From: Clostridiaceae bacterium
GTDB taxonomy: Bacteria > Bacillota > Clostridia > Oscillospirales > Butyricicoccaceae
Length of the DNA stretch: 18,987 nucleotides
Reading direction: 5' to 3'
NCBI GenBank assembly: GCA_016293155.1
Contig: JAEDEU010000021.1
Location: 1-18,987 of the forward strand
Each line of letters starts with the position of its first letter. Within the stretch, counting starts at the first letter, position 1. This document shows, in pieces, positions 14,091 through 18,987 of the stretch. The notes under the pieces are model-generated. The model was not told the origin of the DNA and ran no database searches. It was given only the letters and a program-made list of their open reading frames with translations. A program made the translations under genes and the position numbers.

Positions 14091-14125
14091 TTGTCCTAGA
14101 CAATTACGTTCTGATTTGCTATACT
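14091..14125 (+). promoter_or_regulatory. Promoter with overlapping inverted repeat for the hydrogenase operon
   Basis: TAGACA (14097-14102), a 17-bp spacer and TATACT (14120-14125). An inverted repeat TTGTC-CTA-GACAA (14091-14103) lies over the -35 element, so a protein bound there would block RNA polymerase. It does not match the Rex consensus (TTGTGA-N6-TCACAA). The leader of about 75 nt then holds a 7-bp stem GGTGAAA/TTTCACC (14140-14146 with 14177-14183). Confidence 0.75.
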
Positions 14126-14209
14126 AAATAAAACTTTAAGGTGAAATCTTGGTTGTTTTTTGATAACATTCCACTCTTTCACCGCCGGAAAAGAGAGAGG
14201 AAGGTAAAA

Positions 14210-16057
14210 TTGAGCAGATTAAGCATTGATACGCCGAACCGCGCACAAACCGTGGTCGAAGGACTGTATCTGGATCTGGAGCGCCGCATCGCTTCCAGCC
14301 CTCCGGGACTGTGCCCGGTCGATATGGCACTCGGCTTCCTGAAGCTGAGCCATGCGCAGACCTGCGGCAAATGTGCGCCGTGCCGTATCGGACTCGGTCA
14401 GCTTGCCAAGCTGATTGATGACGTCCTGAGCGAGCGCGCCACGCTGGAAACCATTGATCTGATTGAGGAAACCGCACAGGTCATTGCGGATTCCGCAGAC
14501 TGCGCCATCGGTTTTGAGGCCGCACAGATGGTCCTCAAGGGTGTTCGCGGCTTCCGTGATGACTACGAGGAGCACGTGCTGAATAACCGCTGCAAGGCAG
14601 GTCTGAGTCAGCCGGTTCCGTGCGTTGCGATGTGTCCTGCACATGTCGATATCCCGGGCTATATTTCCCTTGTACATGAAAAGCGTTATGCCGATGCAAT
14701 CCGTCTGATCCGCAAGGATAATCCGTTCCCGACCGCCTGTGCGTTTGTCTGCGAGCATCCGTGCGAGGCACGCTGCCGCCGCAACATGATCGACGCTCCG
14801 GTCAACATCTGCGGCATCAAGCACTATGCGGCTACGCACGCGCTGAATACCCAGCCGCGCCCGCGCGAGATTGTCCCGACCGGAAAGCGCATCGCCATCG
14901 TGGGCGGCGGACCGGGCGGTCTGACCTGCGGATTCTATCTGTCTCTCATGGGACACAGCGTAACCGTATTCGAGCAGCGCCCGGAGCTGGGCGGTATGCT
15001 GCGCTACGGCATTCCGCGCTATCGTCTCCCGGCAGATATGTTGGATAACGATATCAACATCATTCTCGGTGCCGGAACCGGCATTGAAGTACATACCGGT
15101 GTTTCCGTCGGCACCGACATCCAGTTCTCCGATCTGGTCGATCAGTACGATGCAATCTATCTGTCCATCGGCGCACATATCGACAAAAAGATCGGCATTG
15201 AGGGTGAGAACAGCGACGGCGTGATGTCCGCGGTAAAGATGCTGCGCGACATGGGCGAGGGCAATCCGCCGGACTTTGCAGGCAAGCGCGTCTGCGTCAT
15301 CGGCGGCGGCAACGTCTCCATGGACGTAACCCGCACCGCAATCCGTCTGGGCGCCAAGTCGGTCACCTGTGTATACCGCCGCCGCGTCGAGGATATGACC
15401 GCGCTGAGCGAGGAAATTGAGGAGGCATCCGCAGAGGGTGCAGAGATCCTGCCGCTGCAGGCACCGGTTCGCATTGAGGCAGACGAAAACGGTCATGTCA
15501 CCGCACTGGTCACCCGTCCGCAGCGCATCGGTCTGGTCGGCAAGGACGGCCGTCCGCGTCCGGTCAATGCTGGTGAGCCGGACAAGATTATTCCGGCAGA
15601 TGTCGTCATTGTTGCAATCGGTCAGGGCATCGACTCTCAGGCCTTTGAGGAGGCCGGCATTCCGACCCTGCGCGGCACGATTACCGCCCGCAACGACAGC
15701 ATCGTACAGGATGCCCCGAAGGTATTCGCAGGCGGCGATGCCGTTACCGGTCCGTCCACCGTCATCCGTGCTATTGCAGCCGGCAAGGTTGCCGCGGCAA
15801 ATATTGATAACTTTTTGGGCTATAACCACATTATCGACGCGGCTGTCAAGGAAATGCCGACGCCGAAGCTCTCTCCGACACCGGCCTGCGGACGTATTGA
15901 CCTGCGCCGCCGCCCGGCCGAGGAGCGCAAGTGTGATTTTGAATCCATACTGGAGGATATGTCCGAGGCTGATGTTCTGCAGGAATCCTCCCGCTGTCTG
16001 CGCTGTGACCATTACGGTTTCGGCAACTTCAAAGGAGGTCGATGCAGCCAATGGTAA
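14210..16057 (+). CDS. NuoF C-domain / GltD-like Fe-S flavoprotein fusion, hydrogenase partner
   Basis: A 615-residue electron-transfer subunit. Residues 15-128 match the C-terminal 4Fe-4S domain of NuoF/HydB: TCGKCAPCRIG (51-61; Cys52, 55, 58) and DSADCAIG (94-101; Cys98). The FMN/NADH-binding domain normally before it is absent. Residues 135-215 are the Fe-S domain of GltD/NfnB/dihydropyrimidine-dehydrogenase relatives (CVAMCPAHVDIPGYI and CAFVCEHPCEARCRR). Residues 226-540 form the flavoprotein part: FAD motif IAIVGGGPGGLT (228-239), NAD(P) motif VCVIGGGNVSMD (361-372), an RRR at 390-392 that could hold the NADPH phosphate, and VFAGGDAV (505-512). A last CLRCDH (596-601) follows. Start: TTG 14210, with AGGAAGGT about 5 nt upstream; GTG 14141 has no good site. 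It overlaps the hydrogenase gene, so it probably links NAD(P)H to H2. Confidence 0.88.
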   Translation: MSRLSIDTPNRAQTVVEGLYLDLERRIASSPPGLCPVDMALGFLKLSHAQTCGKCAPCRIGLGQLAKLIDDVLSERATLETIDLIEETAQVIADSADCAIGFEAAQMVLKGVRGFRDDYEEHVLNNRCKAGLSQPVPCVAMCPAHVDIPGYISLVHEKRYADAIRLIRKDNPFPTACAFVCEHPCEARCRRNMIDAPVNICGIKHYAATHALNTQPRPREIVPTGKRIAIVGGGPGGLTCGFYLSLMGHSVTVFEQRPELGGMLRYGIPRYRLPADMLDNDINIILGAGTGIEVHTGVSVGTDIQFSDLVDQYDAIYLSIGAHIDKKIGIEGENSDGVMSAVKMLRDMGEGNPPDFAGKRVCVIGGGNVSMDVTRTAIRLGAKSVTCVYRRRVEDMTALSEEIEEASAEGAEILPLQAPVRIEADENGHVTALVTRPQRIGLVGKDGRPRPVNAGEPDKIIPADVVIVAIGQGIDSQAFEEAGIPTLRGTITARNDSIVQDAPKVFAGGDAVTGPSTVIRAIAAGKVAAANIDNFLGYNHIIDAAVKEMPTPKLSPTPACGRIDLRRRPAEERKCDFESILEDMSEADVLQESSRCLRCDHYGFGNFKGGRCSQW

Positions 16058-17832
16058 CTGTAACCATCAACGGTGTATCCGTACAGGTTCCCGAAGGAAC
16101 CACCATTATGGATGCCGCAAACGCCGCGGATATCCCGATCCCGTCCCTCTGTTATCTCAAGGGCATTAACGAAATCGGCGCATGTCGCGTATGCTGCGTC
16201 GAGGTCGAGGGCGAAAACCGCATGGTTTCCGCCTGCAACAATCCGGTCAAGGACGGCATGGTTGTCTACACCAATTCGCCGCGCGCGCGCCAGACCCGCC
16301 GTGTCAACGTAGAGCTGCTGCTCTCCCAGCACGACTGCGAATGTGCAACCTGTGTGCGCTCTGGCAACTGCCGCCTGCAGAGCATCGCATCCGATCTCGG
16401 CATTCTGACCATTCCGTACCACAAGGATCTGACCAAGGGTCTGTGGACAACCACCTTCCCGCTGTACCGCGATCCGAACAAGTGCATCAAGTGCATCCGC
16501 TGTGTTCAGGTCTGCGAAAAGGTACAGAGTCTGGGCGTATGGGCGCTCGCCGGCTCCGGCGGACGCACCACTGTGGACGTATCCCTCAACCGTGTCATCA
16601 AGAATGCGGACTGCGCACTGTGCGGTCAGTGCATCACGCACTGCCCGGTCGGCGCACTGCGCGAACGCGATGACACCCGTCAGGCATTCCGTGCGCTGGC
16701 GGATAAGGATAAGATCACGGTGGTTCAGGTCGCTCCTGCCGTGCGTGCCGCATGGGGTGAGAGTCTCGGACTCAAGCAGGGAGAGGCAACCATGGGACGC
16801 CTGACCACCGCACTGCGCCGCATGGGCTTTGACTATGTATTCGACACCACCTTCTCCGCAGATCTGACCATCATGGAGGAGGCAAACGAGTTTCTCGTCC
16901 GCTTCCGCTCCGGCGACTGCGAGCGCTATCCGATGTTCACCTCGTGCTGCCCGGGCTGGGTACGCTTCCTCAAGTCGCAGTACCCGCAGCTGGTTCCGCA
17001 GCTGTCCACCTCAAAGTCCCCGCAGCAGATGTTTGGCGCGGTGACCAAGAGCTGGTTTGCCCAGCTGCTTGGGGTGGATCCGAGCAAGCTGTACTGTATT
17101 TCCATCATGCCGTGCGTGGCAAAGAAGGCGGAATGCGATCTGCCGACCATGGAAAATGAATTCGGCATCAAGGATGTCGATCTGGTACTCACCACCCGTG
17201 AGCTTGACCGCATGATCCGCGCGGAGCATATTTCCGCAATTGATCTGCCGGAGGAAGCGTGCGATTCCCCGCTCGGCACCGGCACCGGCGCCGGCGTGAT
17301 CTTCGGCGTGACCGGCGGCGTTATGGAAGCGGCGCTCCGCACTGCATACTACACCATTACCGGCAAAAATCCGTCTCCGGATGCATTCCATCCGATCCGC
17401 GGCAGCGCTTCGATCGACGGCTGGACCGAGCACGAGTTTGATATCAACGACACGAAGGTTCGCTGTGCGGTTGTCAACGGTCTGGGCAACGCCAGAAAGC
17501 TGATTGAGGCCATTTTGGCAGGAACCGTGCACTATGACTTTGTCGAGGTCATGGCATGTCCGGGCGGCTGCGTGGGCGGCGGCGGACAGCCGATTCCGTT
17601 TGACCAGCATGACGAGGCAGAATTCCGCGGCAAGCGTCTGTACGCGCTCGACCGCGCCAATTACCTGCGCTTCTCGCATGAAAATCCGGAAATTCAGACG
17701 CTGTATGACCGTTTCCTCGGCGCTCCGCTGTCCGAGGAGGCAGAAAAGCTTCTGCACACCGACCACGATGGCTGGTACATGCCGGCTGCACCGGAGGGCT
17801 ACGACAATCCGGACTCCAACGAAGATTACTAA
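16051..17832 (+). CDS. [FeFe]-hydrogenase, M3-type
   Basis: A 593-residue hydrogenase catalysing 2H+ + 2e- to H2, reversibly. Domains in order: an N-terminal 2Fe-2S ferredoxin (Cys34, 45, 48 and 62), a NuoG-like His/Cys cluster (His94-x3-Cys98-x2-Cys101-x5-Cys107), two 4Fe-4S motifs (Cys145, 148, 151, 155 and Cys188, 191, 194, 198), and the H-cluster domain with L1 TSCCPGW (297-303), L2 MPCVAKKAE (353-361) and L3 EVMACPGGCVGGGGQP (499-514). The H-cluster ligands are Cys300, 355, 503 and 507. The small-subunit-like tail (YALDRANYLRFSHENP) is complete. ATG 16051 is preferred: the product then begins MVTVTINGVSV as its relatives do, and it overlaps the upstream stop by 7 nt. ATG 16042 lies only 2 nt after GGAGGT. 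The partner gene upstream suggests a NAD(P)H-linked enzyme, probably HydDB group A2. Confidence 0.96.
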   Translation: MVTVTINGVSVQVPEGTTIMDAANAADIPIPSLCYLKGINEIGACRVCCVEVEGENRMVSACNNPVKDGMVVYTNSPRARQTRRVNVELLLSQHDCECATCVRSGNCRLQSIASDLGILTIPYHKDLTKGLWTTTFPLYRDPNKCIKCIRCVQVCEKVQSLGVWALAGSGGRTTVDVSLNRVIKNADCALCGQCITHCPVGALRERDDTRQAFRALADKDKITVVQVAPAVRAAWGESLGLKQGEATMGRLTTALRRMGFDYVFDTTFSADLTIMEEANEFLVRFRSGDCERYPMFTSCCPGWVRFLKSQYPQLVPQLSTSKSPQQMFGAVTKSWFAQLLGVDPSKLYCISIMPCVAKKAECDLPTMENEFGIKDVDLVLTTRELDRMIRAEHISAIDLPEEACDSPLGTGTGAGVIFGVTGGVMEAALRTAYYTITGKNPSPDAFHPIRGSASIDGWTEHEFDINDTKVRCAVVNGLGNARKLIEAILAGTVHYDFVEVMACPGGCVGGGGQPIPFDQHDEAEFRGKRLYALDRANYLRFSHENPEIQTLYDRFLGAPLSEEAEKLLHTDHDGWYMPAAPEGYDNPDSNEDY

Positions 17833-17858
17833 TCTGTTATCAGCACCTTCATAAAAAG

Positions 17859-17904
17859 CATCCCGCTGACAATTCTGTTCGGTCAGCGGGATGTCTTATT
17901 TTTT
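17859..17904 (+). terminator. Terminator of the hydrogenase operon
   Basis: A perfect 12-bp stem (CATCCCGCTGAC, 17859-17870, with GTCAGCGGGATG, 17882-17893) and the tail TCTTATTTTTT. Confidence 0.88.
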
Positions 17905-17910
17905 CCACAG

Positions 17911-17940
17911 AAAAAGCTCCGGATGTACCGGAGCTTTTTT
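17911..17940. terminator. Bidirectional terminator after the asp23-like gene
   Basis: A GC-rich stem GCTCCGG/CCGGAGC around loop ATGTA, flanked by A and T runs (17911-17915 and 17935-17940). Both strands end in T runs, so it ends the minus-strand asp23-like transcript directly after its stop and backs up the hydrogenase terminator. Confidence 0.9.
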
Positions 17941-17941
17941 G

Positions 17942-18337
17942 TTATGCCTGCTGTACCACAGCCGGTTTGGTTGCCTCAAAGCTGATGCCCGTAACATGGA
18001 CATTGACAGCAGAGGTGTGCAGACCGGTCATGGACTGAATTGCCGCACCGATTGCGGACTGAACCTCACGCGCGACATCGCAGATATTATGCTCATACTC
18101 TGCCAGCAGCCAGACCGCAACCTCGACCTGATCGCCGTGAAATTCCACTTTGATGCCCTTGGACAAATTCTTCTTGCCCAGCATCTCCGCAACATTGCCA
18201 ACCTTCGTACTGCACAGCGCACTGACACCCGGCGTCTCCGCCGCGGCAAGTGCCGCAATGGATGCCACAACGTCTTCGGAAATCTTTACGGTGCCCTGAT
18301 CGCCGGCAACACTCCAGTATTCTCTGTTGTCTGCCAT
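17942..18337 (-). CDS. Asp23/Gls24 family protein, YqhY-like
   Basis: A 131-residue cytoplasmic protein of the Asp23/Gls24 (DUF322) family. The family core is visible: GTVKISEDVVASIAALAAAE (quoted in part), TPGVSAL, IKVEFHGDQVEVAVWLLAEY and VAREVQSAIGAAIQSMTGL, then VNVHVTGISF near the end. Members are linked to cell envelope stress or, for YqhY in Bacillus, to acetyl-CoA carboxylase control; the role here is not shown. Its position downstream of spoIIIAH matches the spoIIIA-yqhY neighbourhood of Firmicutes. The start is ATG 18337, with AAAGGAG (18354-18348) 10 nt upstream; an in-frame GTG at 18346 is only 1 nt from that site. It has its own promoter. Confidence 0.9.
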   Translation of the reverse strand: MADNREYWSVAGDQGTVKISEDVVASIAALAAAETPGVSALCSTKVGNVAEMLGKKNLSKGIKVEFHGDQVEVAVWLLAEYEHNICDVAREVQSAIGAAIQSMTGLHTSAVNVHVTGISFEATKPAVVQQA

Positions 18338-18362
18338 CGTTATCACACTCCTTTATAAGGAG

Positions 18363-18391
18363 ATTATACCACAGCAGTTTGTTTTTGAAAA
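18363..18391 (-). promoter_or_regulatory. Promoter for the asp23-like gene
   Basis: On the minus strand, TTTTCA (18391-18386), a 17-bp spacer and perfect TATAAT (18368-18363). The start near 18356 gives a leader of about 20 nt. A palindrome CTCCTT-ATA-AAGGAG (18362-18348) spans the expected start and the ribosome binding site. Confidence 0.7.
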
Positions 18392-18400
18392 CAGGATTTG

Positions 18401-18987
18401 TTACTTCGCCTCACTAATTTTTACTGCGGATGCCGGGAGACCGGTTTTTTCCACCGTGAGATCGGTAATCTTTGCTACATCCTCGGATTTCAGCCCGCCC
18501 TCCGGCGGCGCGACGATCACACTGACCGAACCGTCCGAGATATAAACCACCGCGTCCGAGTATCCCTTGCCCTTGATGAGCGTCTCCAGCTCGGACTCCT
18601 TGACCGCATAATCCGCCATGCTGCTGATCTGATCGTTCGCCTTACTCTTTGCCTCCTCGGATGCCGCCTCGTTTTCCAGCGTGCTGTTCAAGATGGAAAT
18701 CGCCTCGTCTCGCGACTTCTGCCGCGTCAAACGCGCCTGAGCGAAGTAATCTCCTTCTGCGCTGACCTCGGTGGTATCGCCGTAAACCTTGCCGCTTTCC
18801 GCGCTGTCGTCCTGCTCATCGCCGTCCTTCGCGCTGTCCGACACACTGCTGTCCGCGCCGGTTGTGGCATTCGTGGTATCCGTTGTATCCTCCAGCTTTA
18901 CCTGATTTGCAACCGCCATCTCCTCCGGTGTTTGAAAATAGCTCCAGTTCAGATAAACCGCCACGCACAGCATCAGTGCTACAATGC
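18401..18987 (-). CDS. spoIIIAH: Stage III sporulation protein AH (SpoIIIAH), 5' truncated by the window
   Basis: The 194 visible residues are the C-terminal part of a gene that runs off the window edge. SpoIIIAH is a mother-cell membrane protein that pairs with SpoIIQ across the intermembrane space to form the feeding channel during engulfment. The visible start is a hydrophobic segment ending MLCVAVYLNWSYF, the single N-terminal membrane anchor. A low-complexity acidic, Ser/Thr-rich linker follows (about 40 residues). The ring-forming, YscJ/FliF-like domain then begins at DYFAQARLTRQKSRDEAI and ends VEKTGLPASAVKISEAK. It is probably the last gene of a spoIIIA operon lying beyond the window. 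Sequence match to the family is by eye. Confidence 0.9.
   Translation of the reverse strand, partial: IVALMLCVAVYLNWSYFQTPEEMAVANQVKLEDTTDTTNATTGADSSVSDSAKDGDEQDDSAESGKVYGDTTEVSAEGDYFAQARLTRQKSRDEAISILNSTLENEAASEEAKSKANDQISSMADYAVKESELETLIKGKGYSDAVVYISDGSVSVIVAPPEGGLKSEDVAKITDLTVEKTGLPASAVKISEAK

Noticed and set aside
14091..14125. Rex (NADH-sensing repressor) operator at the hydrogenase promoter
   Set aside because: The inverted repeat TTGTC-CTA-GACAA does not match the TTGTGA-N6-TCACAA pattern in sequence or spacing.
14219..16051. Long open frame antisense to the hydrogenase-partner gene
   Set aside because: Same reasoning: the plus strand carries clear Fe-S, FAD and NAD(P) motifs, and the antisense product is featureless.

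Overview
This 19 kb window looks like chromosomal DNA of an anaerobic Clostridia-class Firmicute, probably a gut Oscillospirales/Ruminococcaceae-type organism. The evidence is strong AGGAGG-type ribosome binding sites with several TTG/GTG starts, an intact M3-type [FeFe]-hydrogenase, a serine acetyltransferase with a long N-terminal domain, and spoIIIAH next to an Asp23/YqhY gene, the neighbourhood found in endospore-formers. Species assignment is not possible by eye. Most genes are housekeeping or metabolic. I see no IS element, prophage, CRISPR array or integrase.

Layout. 88-688 (minus): five tRNA genes in two transcription units, Val(UAC)-Asp(GUC) and Phe(GAA)-Gly(GCC)-Cys(GCA), each with a sigma-A-like promoter and with an intrinsic terminator at the end. 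734-2519 (plus): a DUF2971 gene followed 9 nt later by truA. 2569-3356: a YoaK/DUF1275 membrane protein with its own promoter and a terminator shared with the convergent HIT-family gene (3369-3797, minus). 3866-5277 (minus): an ArsC/Spx-like thioredoxin-fold gene coupled by an ATGA overlap to an FkbM-type methyltransferase. 5485-5675 (plus): a promoter and a terminator enclose about 155 nt with no credible ORF, a candidate small RNA. 5719-8932 (plus): prfC (TTG start) and a MATE transporter, each followed by a hairpin terminator. 8923-12729 (minus): an HD-domain phosphohydrolase, and a glgX-mutY pair separated by 1 nt. 12730-13063: a pyrimidine-rich divergent intergenic region. 13104-14006 (plus): cysE/epsC. 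14091-17904 (plus): a two-gene hydrogenase operon. 17911-18987 (minus): asp23/yqhY and the 3' part of spoIIIAH.

The most interesting system is the hydrogenase operon. Its first gene encodes an unusual fusion: the C-terminal 4Fe-4S domain of a NuoF/HydB-type subunit, without the FMN/NADH domain, joined to a GltD/NfnB-like Fe-S flavoprotein with FAD and NAD(P) sites. The second gene overlaps it by 7 nt and encodes an [FeFe]-hydrogenase with all H-cluster motifs intact. Together they look like a minimal NAD(P)H:H2 oxidoreductase. A perfect inverted repeat lies over the -35 element and a leader hairpin precedes the start codon. The second most interesting item is the candidate small RNA upstream of prfC.
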